Below the pieces are notes generated by a model. The model saw nothing but the letters and a program-made list of their open reading frames with translations, had not been told where the DNA came from and searched no databases. A stretch of 22,227 nucleotides of DNA, from positions 1 through 22,227 of the forward strand of contig CAMYNZ010000026.1 in NCBI GenBank assembly GCA_947259865.1, in the 5' to 3' direction. The stretch comes from an uncultured Desulfobacterales bacterium (GTDB lineage Bacteria; Desulfobacterota; Desulfobacteria; Desulfobacterales; G020354645). Both the position numbers and the translations under genes were made by a program. The number at the start of each line of letters is the position of its first letter. The stretch's first letter is position 1. Of this stretch, positions 13,527 to 21,048 are shown piece by piece.

Positions 13527-15932
13527 TTATATTTGCTTTAATCTGGCATTAGACACCGCAACGAAAGCCAAAATATAGGACGCCGTCGCGCCGGCAATTA
13601 TATAGGAAATACCAATGCCCAGCGCAATTTGGGCGGCTATAATCGATGTTAATACAGAGGTGCACCCGTTAGCTGTCCAGGCGTGGGCGCGCGTGGCAGA
13701 GCTTTTTACCAGATACCGCATTCCCAGTGGAAAAGGCAACCCGATCAGAACACCGCATGGTAACAGGATAAGGATTGCCAGAATATACTGCACGGTGTCT
13801 GGCAAACCCAGAATCTCGTAAGTTACCGTCTCTAAGCACAAAAATATGATTACAAGAACGAAAATAAGACCCAGCAACGTCTTTTTGATTCCCCTGGGTG
13901 TTATATTCTGCGACCAGAATCCGCCCAGGGCAGAAAATACGAGGATGCCGCAAAGTACCACCGTAAAACTGATGACCGGATTTCCGAATAGAAGCATGAA
14001 TTGTTTAATAAAGTACATTTCAACAAACATAAATCCGGCACCGACCGCGAGAAAATAGGCAACTTCGGGCATAGAAGGTTTAGCCCCCCCATTTTTTATG
14101 GTTAAAAAGGGCAACGTCAGAAGCACAAGTGAAATTAAAAACGCTTCGACAAACACCACCAGGATGACAATTTCGCCGGACATCAACAGGGAATACAGTC
14201 TGCTTCCGGTGCTTTTATATAGCTCAGGGAGTCTGGTCCACTTCAGGAATCTGGCTGGAAATGGGCGATTGTCCGTCTGGGGGGCCACATCGAGCAAATA
14301 AGATTGATAATAACCGGATTCATCTTGGGACTGATATGCATTTGCCAGACGGTTTATGGCAGAAAAATGATAGGGCGACGCGAAAATCGAAAATCGATTA
14401 ACCCGACTTTGCTCGAGGGTGGGGAGATAAACCGGATCAAAGTTATGGCGGTCCGCAAATTGGATTAAACGTTCTGCATTTTTCAGTGGTCGAGAGGAGA
14501 CAATAAGGGTAAAGGTATCCCAGTTGCGAAGCAGGGCGATATGCTGGTCGGGATTTTTGTATTTGGCCACTCTTAAGGCCTCATAGGCGGTGCCCCACAG
14601 ACGGACTGAATCCGACGGGGGCAGAAGCAGTTTGCGGGAGACGATCAGGACTCCCCGCTCTGACAGGTGGGCAAGGTAGTCGATAAACGCTTCTACAGTA
14701 AAGGCGTAATCCTGGGTTAAAGCTGCTGTACCCGGTATCGAGGTACCCCAATTTTCGATATGAACGATGTCGTACAACCCGTCGGACCTGGCCATAAATG
14801 CCCTTGGATTTATATTGACCACCGGAAGTTTGTAATGCGCCCGTATCATCTGAGCAACTTTAGGGTTTTGCTCGACAATCGTGATTTGTTGAGCTTTGGA
14901 GGCAATGGCGCAGGGAATCGCCAAACCACCGCCATTTTGTATTAATAGAACATCCTGGGGATCTTTGAGCAGGTAATATCCGGCGTAGGCCAGAGTGGAT
15001 TCGGCAAAGGATGCCTCATTGGGCGAATTAAGGTGATATAAAACAAATGGGTTGTCGCCGTCTCTAAAGATTGCGTCCTGTCCGGGCAAGCGACGGGTGT
15101 ATTTCAGGCTCAAACCGGCTGCCGAGCGAATATAAGGGCTTTTTATTCTCTCTATTCTGCCCCTGATATCATTTGTGTTCCAGGTGATACGGGTATCGGG
15201 AAATTGCAGCAGCTGGCTGGCTGCTTTGTATGCAGATGGCTTAACTTCGATCATTTTCTTTCCCGCCGAAATTAACAAAACGGCAGCGACTATTATCATT
15301 GCAGAACCAATGATTAAACCCGGTCGTTGACTTTTGGCCTGTGAGATTAACGGCTGTCTGGGGAAGCCAAATTGGGCAACGATGGACAAAGTTGGTATTA
15401 TCAAAGGGATGAGGGCTGTCGCGATAATAAGTCGCCCTTCGCTCAAAACCGAAAGTGCGAATACGGGCAGGCAGGCACCACAGGCCGCGCCGGCCATACT
15501 GGCGAAATAGACATATCCGGTCTTTTCAGGGAAGGCGACAAAGGCGATCGTTACCATTATTCCGGTAAAAAAAAAGGGAAGGGTCAAAACAAGATAGACC
15601 ACCAGCAGGTAAAATACCTGGACCGGTTCCAGCGGGAGTCGGAAATAATCGAGAGGAATGGTATTGATGATGATAAAAGAACCGATCGCGGCCCCAATAT
15701 ATAGAAATATGAGGGTGTGAACGGATCTGTCGGCTGAAAGCTTTTTTTCCCACCCCGTTTTACGGGTGTCGAGGATGCTTAAAAAAGTGCCGCTGGCGGC
15801 GAACCCGAATAAGGCCACGCTGATTACCATGAAAGATAGATGGTTCCACTGGCTTACGGAGAAAACACGGGTAAGGAGCACCTCGATAGCAAGGGAAGAA
15901 AGCGATAATATGAAGACGGCGCTAAAGATCAT
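13527..15932 (-). CDS. large polytopic membrane protein with spermidine-synthase-like SAM-binding domain
   Basis: This ~801-residue protein has about seven N-terminal transmembrane helices (to residue ~245), a soluble Rossmann-like domain (~320-510) and a second helix bundle (~590-800). The soluble domain resembles spermidine synthases/SAM methyltransferases: VLLIQNGGGLAIP as the glycine loop, ITIVEQNPKV with the ribose-binding acidic residue, and YDIVHIENWG where spermidine synthases have a catalytic Asp in a D-S/A region. Here Glu-Asn stands instead, so aminopropyl transfer is doubtful. Membrane spermidine-synthase-like proteins are widespread in bacteria and mostly uncharacterised. ATG 15932 is preferred to TTG 15947 because CAGGGAG lies 5 bases before it. 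It follows the isoaspartyl methyltransferase gene by 20 bases. Confidence 0.75.
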   Translation of the reverse strand: MIFSAVFILSLSSLAIEVLLTRVFSVSQWNHLSFMVISVALFGFAASGTFLSILDTRKTGWEKKLSADRSVHTLIFLYIGAAIGSFIIINTIPLDYFRLPLEPVQVFYLLVVYLVLTLPFFFTGIMVTIAFVAFPEKTGYVYFASMAGAACGACLPVFALSVLSEGRLIIATALIPLIIPTLSIVAQFGFPRQPLISQAKSQRPGLIIGSAMIIVAAVLLISAGKKMIEVKPSAYKAASQLLQFPDTRITWNTNDIRGRIERIKSPYIRSAAGLSLKYTRRLPGQDAIFRDGDNPFVLYHLNSPNEASFAESTLAYAGYYLLKDPQDVLLIQNGGGLAIPCAIASKAQQITIVEQNPKVAQMIRAHYKLPVVNINPRAFMARSDGLYDIVHIENWGTSIPGTAALTQDYAFTVEAFIDYLAHLSERGVLIVSRKLLLPPSDSVRLWGTAYEALRVAKYKNPDQHIALLRNWDTFTLIVSSRPLKNAERLIQFADRHNFDPVYLPTLEQSRVNRFSIFASPYHFSAINRLANAYQSQDESGYYQSYLLDVAPQTDNRPFPARFLKWTRLPELYKSTGSRLYSLLMSGEIVILVVFVEAFLISLVLLTLPFLTIKNGGAKPSMPEVAYFLAVGAGFMFVEMYFIKQFMLLFGNPVISFTVVLCGILVFSALGGFWSQNITPRGIKKTLLGLIFVLVIIFLCLETVTYEILGLPDTVQYILAILILLPCGVLIGLPFPLGMRYLVKSSATRAHAWTANGCTSVLTSIIAAQIALGIGISYIIAGATASYILAFVAVSNARLKQI

Positions 15933-15952
15933 GGTAGCTCCCTGCAACCCAC

Positions 15953-16675
15953 TTACCTTGTTTCAAGGGCCTGGCCTGTCATTGGAACAAACAGAACACC
16001 GGTAATTTGCTTAACCGTGTAATCATCGTCCTGCTTTGTGACCAGAACCAGGTTCTGGTAGGCGAACGGGTTGCCCAGCGGGAGGACCAGCTTACCCCCC
16101 TTTTTTAGCTGATCTAAAAGGGGGGGCGGTATGTGATCAACGGCTGCGGTGATCATGATGCCGTCAAAGGGGGCCTGTTCGGGCCAACCATAATAACCGT
16201 CGCCAAAACGGGTCTCAATGTTATCATACTTCAGCGATTGGAGGACCTGGCTGGCTTTTTTATGGAGTTTTTCCTTAATTTCTAATGTATACACCTTTTT
16301 TACAATTTTGGCGAGCACCGCAGCCTGGTAACCCGATCCGGTTCCGATCTCCAAAACGCAGGTATCACCTGCAAGACCGAGGCTTTCCGTCATGAGGGCC
16401 ACAATATAGGGTTGAGAAATTGTTTGACCTTCTCCGATCGGGAGCGGGTGATCGCTATAGGCTTGAGATTTAAGCCATTTGGGTACAAAGTGATGCCGGG
16501 GAGTTTCCGACATCGCTGCCAGGACCTCAGGCCTGGAAATGCCCCGTCGCTGAATCTGTTCAGACACCATTTTTTTCCTGGCTTGCCGGTGACTGTCAGT
16601 GTCGACCAAGGTATCGGCCAGAACAGGGTAGGGAACCAGGTTTAATATTAAGAAAACAAGAAATACCTTTTTCAT
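15953..16675 (-). CDS. pcm: protein-L-isoaspartate O-methyltransferase with signal peptide
   Basis: PCMT methylates L-isoaspartyl residues with SAM to start repair of damaged proteins. After a clear signal peptide (MKKVFLVFLILNLVPYPVLA) come the family motifs: MVSEQIQRRGISRPEVLAAM, PRHHFVP, the substrate loop PIGEGQTISQPYIVALM, SAM motif VLEIGTGSGYQAAVLA, YTLEIKEKL, FGDGYYGWPEQAPFDGI, and KGGKLVLPLG. Mature length matches E. coli Pcm (~208). Unlike E. coli Pcm, this one should be exported. ATG 16675 starts a standard signal peptide; ATG 16696 would add seven residues, and neither has a strong ribosome site. It heads the four-gene unit. Confidence 0.86.
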   Translation of the reverse strand: MKKVFLVFLILNLVPYPVLADTLVDTDSHRQARKKMVSEQIQRRGISRPEVLAAMSETPRHHFVPKWLKSQAYSDHPLPIGEGQTISQPYIVALMTESLGLAGDTCVLEIGTGSGYQAAVLAKIVKKVYTLEIKEKLHKKASQVLQSLKYDNIETRFGDGYYGWPEQAPFDGIMITAAVDHIPPPLLDQLKKGGKLVLPLGNPFAYQNLVLVTKQDDDYTVKQITGVLFVPMTGQALETR

Positions 16676-16711
16676 GGTATAGCATCTGCTGCGCATTTTT
16701 ATCCGGGTGTA

Positions 16712-16730
16712 ACCCTGATTTTGTCAGGGT
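16712..16730. promoter_or_regulatory. inverted repeat in the pcm/bactofilin divergent region
   Basis: ACCCTGA (16712-16718) and TCAGGGT (16724-16730) form a perfect 7-bp inverted repeat with loop TTTTG. It lies 37 bases upstream of the pcm start, between two divergently transcribed units, so it may be a regulator site or a leader hairpin. No specific regulator can be named. Confidence 0.35.
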
Positions 16731-16773
16731 ATTACATAGATTTTTAAATCTCAACCTTTTTGACAGGCAAATA

Positions 16774-16855
16774 TTGACGGATGGCAATATTAATGCATAC
16801 TTTCCCGTGCTGAGTTCGGGGAACCGTTGACTTTTTTCGACTTTATCGCTATCTG
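16774..16855 (+). promoter_or_regulatory. two candidate promoters for the bactofilin-TRAP genes
   Basis: Candidate 1: TTGACG (16774-16779), 16 bases, CATACT (16796-16801). Candidate 2: TTGACT (16827-16832), 17 bases, TATCTG (16850-16855). Each has a 5/6 -35 and a poor -10. The second would give a ~28-base leader before ATG 16890. Confidence 0.4.
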
Positions 16856-16889
16856 ATGGTCTAACCAATTCTATACAAGGAGTAAATAA

Positions 16890-17276
16890 ATGGGTTTATT
16901 CAGGAAGAAAAAGCAAACGGAACTATCGGCCGGGTCCCCCGATCTCAGCAATATCAGAGCAGGGCTGACCTTGTTGGGCAAGAATCTAAACGTAACCGGC
17001 AGGGTTTTAGGGGAGGATGATGTGCAGCTGCTGGGTGTGCATGTCGGTGATTTCGATTTGAAAGGCAATCTTAACATACATCAATCGGCAAAAATAGTCG
17101 GCAATGTTACGGCCAGCATTATTACAGTCGGCGGTACCGTCGAAGGCAATGTATCTGCAACAAAAATGATGAATATTCTTCAATCCGCCAATATAAAAGG
17201 TGAGATAAAAACACCGGTCATATCAATTCAGGAAGGGGCCCAATTTAATGGAAGGGTCCACATGGGTGCTTTTTAG
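16890..17276 (+). CDS. bactofilin (polymer-forming cytoskeletal protein), first copy
   Basis: Bactofilins are small beta-helical proteins that polymerise without nucleotide and organise envelope enzymes at defined cell sites. This 128-residue protein has the DUF583 core of short beta-rungs: GKNLNVTGRVLGEDDVQLLG, GDFDLKGNLNIHQSAKIVGN, VTVGGTVEGNVSA-type rungs, and the closing IQEGAQFNGRVHM. The N-terminus MGLFRKKKQTE is short, hydrophobic then basic, like membrane-targeting tips of other bactofilins (inference). ACAAGGAG lies 7 bases before ATG 16890. A second, diverged bactofilin follows after 51 bases; tandem pairs often copolymerise or divide tasks. Confidence 0.88.
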   Translation: MGLFRKKKQTELSAGSPDLSNIRAGLTLLGKNLNVTGRVLGEDDVQLLGVHVGDFDLKGNLNIHQSAKIVGNVTASIITVGGTVEGNVSATKMMNILQSANIKGEIKTPVISIQEGAQFNGRVHMGAF

Positions 17277-17327
17277 TTTCAGTGCGCATAAGAAAAAATC
17301 TATATATCTAAAAAAGGAGTTTTCCGA

Positions 17328-17705
17328 ATGCAAAACCTATCAACCGCCGATTCGACTTCGTTGGTCAGCCGGAATGCCAGGGTAGAAGGGGATATTCGTG
17401 GCGATGAAAATATAAACATTGAAGGCTATGTAAAAGGATCGATTAAATTAAACGGTGATGTTTATGTAGCCGTTAGCGGCGTCGTTGAAGCTGATATTGA
17501 AGCAAATAATGTAAATATCGATGGTCGGGTTATCGGCAATATTTCGGCCCGCGATAACCTGGAAATACAAGCATCCGGTAAAATGACCGGCGATATTACC
17601 GCCCGATCCATCGATATTAAAGAAGGATCGACATTTGAGGGACGATCCCGCATGATAAAATCCGATCCGGGTTCAAAAGCTTCCGCAGGATCACCCAATG
17701 AATAA
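17328..17705 (+). CDS. bactofilin, second copy
   Basis: This 125-residue bactofilin reads SRNARVEGDIRGDENINIEG, YVKGSIKLNGDVYVAVSG, then NVNIDGRVIGNISARDNLEI and ends its core with IDIKEGSTFEGRSRM, the family signature. It lacks the hydrophobic-basic tip of the first copy, so it may be recruited to the membrane by that partner. A flexible polar tail (DPGSKASAGSPNE) follows. AAAAGGAG precedes ATG 17328. Its last codons overlap the dctP start by 8 bases, which implies translational coupling of a cytoskeletal protein to a transporter subunit. Family confidence is high; function in this cell is unknown. Confidence 0.88.
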   Translation: MQNLSTADSTSLVSRNARVEGDIRGDENINIEGYVKGSIKLNGDVYVAVSGVVEADIEANNVNIDGRVIGNISARDNLEIQASGKMTGDITARSIDIKEGSTFEGRSRMIKSDPGSKASAGSPNE

Positions 17706-18702
17706 AATTTTACACTTTTTTTTGATCATCCTGTTATTATTTTTGGCAGAAAACAATGGGCTGGCGTCATCCACCGTTATCAAGATATCCCTGATTACGC
17801 CCGAGGGAAGCACCTGGACCAATGCGTTAGATCAAATGGCCCGGGAGATAGAGGATAAGACCCAGAATGCGGTAACATTTAAAATATATGCCGGCGGAAT
17901 CAGCGGGGACGAATTGGATGTTCTTCGCAAAATGCGTATTGGCCGCATTCATGCAGCCGGGTTTTCCGGTGTGGGGCTTGGAATAATCGCACCCCGGGTG
18001 CGAATTCTTGAGGCACCCTTATTGTTCAAAAATTACGGGGAAATCGACCTCGTCAGGGAAACGCTTTTTGATGATTTTGCGGCGGATTTTGAAAAAGAAG
18101 GATTTGTTCTGCTTGGTTTTGCCGAAGCAGGTTTTGTTTACTTTTTTTCCAAAATCCAGATGTCCGGGTCCCAGGGTTTTGAATCGGTAAAGATGTGGGT
18201 ATGGAAGGGGGATCCGATTGCAAAAACCAGCCTGGACGCATTCGGTGTTAAAGCATATCCACTGCATATCGCAGATGTCAATACCGGGCTTGAAACCGGT
18301 ATGATCAATTCATTCTACTCGCCGCCGCTGGGAGCGATTGTTTTCCAGTGGTACCCCAAAATAAAATATATGCTCGACTTTCCGATGGTAAATTCCACCG
18401 GTGCATTGGTGATCAAAAAGGACATTTTCGATAGCCTGTCAAAAAAAAACCAGGACATCATACGTGCGGTGGCCCGCAAGTTCTGTAACGAACTGATCCA
18501 GCTGGCCAGAAAAAATAATGTCGAAGCCTTGAAGATTCTCAAAAAGAACGGGGTTACCTTTGAATATCCAACACCGGCGCAAGTTATATCGTTGCAGCAA
18601 ACTGCGAAAAAAATATATCAAAAACACATGACTGACATATATTCAACAGATCTTTTTAACAAGGTTGAAGAACTTTTGTTGGCCCACCGAAAATCCTCCT
18701 GA
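17698..18702 (+). CDS. dctP: TRAP transporter substrate-binding protein, DctP family
   Basis: This 334-residue periplasmic receptor delivers a ligand to the DctQM permease. A signal peptide (residues 1-24, ending GLA) is followed by the DctP fold: LITPEGSTWTNALDQMAREI, IYAGGISGDELDVLRKMRIG, APLLFKNYGEIDLV, GLETGMINSFYSPPLGAI and TGALVIKKDIFDSLSKKNQD. Most DctP proteins carry a ligand-binding Arg in a G-x-K-I/M-R motif; the corresponding text here is ESVKMWVWKGDP, with Trp167 at the Arg position. The ligand may therefore not be a simple C4-dicarboxylate. ATG 17698 lies inside the last codons of the second bactofilin gene. The gap to dctQ (about 240 bases) holds a highly structured element. Confidence 0.85.
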   Translation: MNKILHFFLIILLLFLAENNGLASSTVIKISLITPEGSTWTNALDQMAREIEDKTQNAVTFKIYAGGISGDELDVLRKMRIGRIHAAGFSGVGLGIIAPRVRILEAPLLFKNYGEIDLVRETLFDDFAADFEKEGFVLLGFAEAGFVYFFSKIQMSGSQGFESVKMWVWKGDPIAKTSLDAFGVKAYPLHIADVNTGLETGMINSFYSPPLGAIVFQWYPKIKYMLDFPMVNSTGALVIKKDIFDSLSKKNQDIIRAVARKFCNELIQLARKNNVEALKILKKNGVTFEYPTPAQVISLQQTAKKIYQKHMTDIYSTDLFNKVEELLLAHRKSS

Positions 18703-18796
18703 TTTGTACGATCCGAAATTATTTTTTTGAGAAAATGGTACTAATTAGTTTTCAATTCAGAAATGAGCAATTTTTTCGATGAGCAAGGCCGCACAA

Positions 18797-18917
18797 GGGT
18801 TTTTGCCGGGGCGTACATCAGGTACGTCGCCCCAGTTGAATAGGCTTCGCATTCAACGGGGCAGGCACGCGAAAACCCGCGGAGAACGCGGCCCATCGGA
18901 AAAAGGGCCATTTCCGG
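18797..18917 (+). repeat. structured intercistronic element between dctP and dctQ
   Basis: Several stems can form. Outer: GGGTTTT (18797-18803) with AAAACCC (18872-18878), supported by GCC/GGC (18805-18807/18864-18866). Inner 1: GGGGCG (18808-18813) with CGCCCC (18828-18833), plus TAC/GTA. Inner 2: GCCCC-a-GTTGAAT (18829-18841) with ATTCAACGGGGC (18851-18862), 12 bp with one bulge. The two inner stems share CCCC and exclude each other. A fourth stem CGGAAA/TTTCCG lies at 18897-18916. The rest of the gap (18703-18796) shows no gene. It could be a repeat family, an mRNA-stabilising element or a switch. Confidence 0.6.
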
Positions 18918-18944
18918 ATGAAAACTTTTTTCTGAGTGTGCAAC

Positions 18945-19415
18945 ATGAAGTTTATCCAAAAAATCGATGATCGCCTGGCGACTGTTGAAAAATGCCTGGC
19001 GGTGGCTCTGTACGCAATGCTTATTTTGATGATTGGGTTCAATATTGTTTCACGCAATTTTTTCCATTACGCCTCTCGGCAAGCACTGGAAATTTTGCCG
19101 GTCCTGGTTTTATGGTTAGCCTTGATCGGATCCACCCTGGCCATAAAATATCAACGGCACATCAAAATTGAATTACTGCTTCGATATTGCAGCCGGCGGG
19201 TACGCTCTATGGCCCATATTGCCACCTGCCTTTTCGGGATGGCGGTGATGGGGATTTTGCTATGGGTGTCTCTGGATTTTATAAAAAATGAAGCAGATAT
19301 GTTTGGTCCCTGGGGACTGGTTTCGATTATTTTTCCGCTGTTTTTTTCAATATCTTTTTTCAGATATGGTGTCAAAATTTCATATAATATCAGGGATTAT
19401 TTAAGTATTGATTAA
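18945..19415 (+). CDS. dctQ: TRAP transporter small permease, DctQ family
   Basis: This 156-residue inner-membrane protein has four hydrophobic helices, the normal DctQ topology. Typical text is AVALYAMLILMIGFNIVSRN in helix 1, LEILPVLVLWLALIGSTLAI in helix 2 with the following KYQRHIKIELLLRYCSRR (the conserved H-I-x-I/V region), and a last helix at IIFPLFFSISFFRYGV. DctQ joins DctM to form the membrane unit. ATG 18945 is preferred over the in-frame GTG 18936 because the basic N-terminus MKFIQKIDDRL begins there; ribosome sites are weak for both. The dctM gene follows after 50 bases. Confidence 0.85.
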   Translation: MKFIQKIDDRLATVEKCLAVALYAMLILMIGFNIVSRNFFHYASRQALEILPVLVLWLALIGSTLAIKYQRHIKIELLLRYCSRRVRSMAHIATCLFGMAVMGILLWVSLDFIKNEADMFGPWGLVSIIFPLFFSISFFRYGVKISYNIRDYLSID

Positions 19416-19465
19416 TCTATTATATTAACTTTTTCGGGCGTAGATAGCGAAATGATAAAAATGCC

Positions 19466-20764
19466 ATGTATCTGATTTACATATCCATTATTTTAATTAT
19501 TGGCTTTGCCCTCATCGAAGCACCTCTGTTTACCATTGTTGCCGCCCTTACCATCGTCTGTCTGTATGTGATCAACCACGATTGGCTGTCACTCCAACTC
19601 ATCATCATTGAAATGAACCGTCTGGCATCCATGCCGGTGTTGGTCGCGTTACCGCTGTTTACCCTGGTTGGCTGCCTGTTGACCGAAACCAAAGCACCCG
19701 TGCGCATAATGAATTTCATGCAGGCGCTTTTAGGGTGGCTGCCGGGAGGCCTGGCAATAACCGCCCTGTGTTCATGTGCATTTTTTACAGCGTTGACCGG
19801 GGCCAGCGGGGTCACGATCGTAGCCATTGGTGCTGTATTGTATCCGATCTTGCGTCAAAGTTTCTACGAAGAAAACTTTACCCTGGGGTTGCTCACAACT
19901 TCCGGCAGTTTGGGTCTGTTGTTTCCCCCCAGCCTGCCGGTTATTTTATACGGCGTCGTGAACCAGATTGATATTCGAGATATTTTTAAAGCAGCGCTCG
20001 TACCCGGGATCCTGCTTATCATCGGGCTATCGCTATACGCTTTCTGTCATCAATTCATATTTGCAAACAGAGCAAAAATGCCTGAAAAACTCACTGCGTC
20101 CTTCTCCTGGGATCGGGTAAAAGTAACATTTTGGGAAGGGATTTGGGAATGGCCCATCGTTGGTATACTGATCATAGGTGTCTATGGCGGTTTTGTGACG
20201 ATTGCAGAGGTATCGGCGCTGGTACTCATATATGTGATCATCGTGGAATGTTTTATTCTCAAGGAAGTGTCGTTTGTGCGTAAACTGCCGCAGATCATGA
20301 TTGAAAGTGCGATGTTGTCAGGTGCTATTATTGTGATTCTGGGTGTGGCCCTGGGATTTACCGGATACCTGGTTGATGAAAAAATCCCGGATCAGATTCT
20401 GGCCGGCTTAAGCGCTTTGACCCAGAACAAATATGTCTTTCTGGCGGGATTAAACCTGTTTTTATTGGCGGTGGGCTGTATCATGGATATCTTTTCCGCG
20501 ATTGTTATCGTGGTACCCATCATTGTTCCCATCGCCCTGACATATGGCATTGACCCGATTCACCTGTGCGTGATTTTTCTGGTTAATCTTGAAATCGGAT
20601 ACTCGACACCCCCCATTGGAATCAATCTGTTTATCTCCAGTATCAAATTTGAAAAACCCGTAACGATCCTGTACCGGGCCTCCCTGCCGTATCTGCTGTT
20701 AATGCTGCTATTTTTGGTATTAATCACATACGTGCCACCCTTGAGTCTTTTTCTGCTGAAATGA
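19466..20764 (+). CDS. dctM: TRAP transporter large permease, DctM family
   Basis: This 432-residue polytopic protein (about 12 helices plus re-entrant loops) is the ion-coupled translocation subunit of the TRAP system. Family landmarks: MPVLVALPLFTLVGCLLTET, GWLPGGLAITALCSCAFF, TALTGASGVTIVAIGAVLYP, the LLTTSGSLGLLFPPSLPVIL motif, ILGVALGFTGYLVDEKIPD, and the second half DIFSAIVIVVPIIVPIAL ... NLEIGYSTPPIGINLFISS. Length equals the usual ~430. ATG 19466 is the first Met, with no strong ribosome site. It completes a DctP-Q-M set behind two bactofilins. Direction is probably import with Na+ as in characterised TRAP systems; the substrate is unknown. Confidence 0.9.
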   Translation: MYLIYISIILIIGFALIEAPLFTIVAALTIVCLYVINHDWLSLQLIIIEMNRLASMPVLVALPLFTLVGCLLTETKAPVRIMNFMQALLGWLPGGLAITALCSCAFFTALTGASGVTIVAIGAVLYPILRQSFYEENFTLGLLTTSGSLGLLFPPSLPVILYGVVNQIDIRDIFKAALVPGILLIIGLSLYAFCHQFIFANRAKMPEKLTASFSWDRVKVTFWEGIWEWPIVGILIIGVYGGFVTIAEVSALVLIYVIIVECFILKEVSFVRKLPQIMIESAMLSGAIIVILGVALGFTGYLVDEKIPDQILAGLSALTQNKYVFLAGLNLFLLAVGCIMDIFSAIVIVVPIIVPIALTYGIDPIHLCVIFLVNLEIGYSTPPIGINLFISSIKFEKPVTILYRASLPYLLLMLLFLVLITYVPPLSLFLLK

Positions 20765-20843
20765 TAACACCCTAACCCGGACAAGTCGGAACCAAAAATG
20801 ACCAAATCTCGAAAACGAACATTTAAGTCAGAGTGGACAGACC

Positions 20844-20954
20844 CTGGATGCTTGATGCCGGATAAAACAAGGATTAATACTTTTAAAATCCAGTGTCCCC
20901 GTTCGCCTCGCCTGAGCGGCTCGTGATGGCGGGCAGGCAGAAACCAGCATCCAG
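20844..20954. repeat. candidate intergenic repeat bounded by inverted ends
   Basis: CTGGATGC (20844-20851) and GCATCCAG (20947-20954) are exact inverted ends around about 95 bases. Inner text contains TGATGCCGG on the left, a GC-rich middle with GAGC-G-GCTC, and CAGCATCCAGCATC on the right. The 284-base gap 20765-21048 holds no gene. It may be a dispersed genomic repeat; a single copy in this window cannot settle that. Confidence 0.35.
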
Positions 20955-21048
20955 CATCTTTTCCATAGGGCAATACAATGTATTACCAGTATTTCATCTC
21001 ACAAACACTCAAAGAAATCACCATTAAGGGCCAAAAAGGATCACTACC

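Noticed and set aside
15372..15704. 110-codon plus-strand frame inside the membrane protein gene
   Set aside because: Shadow frame, strongly hydrophilic complement of transmembrane helices.
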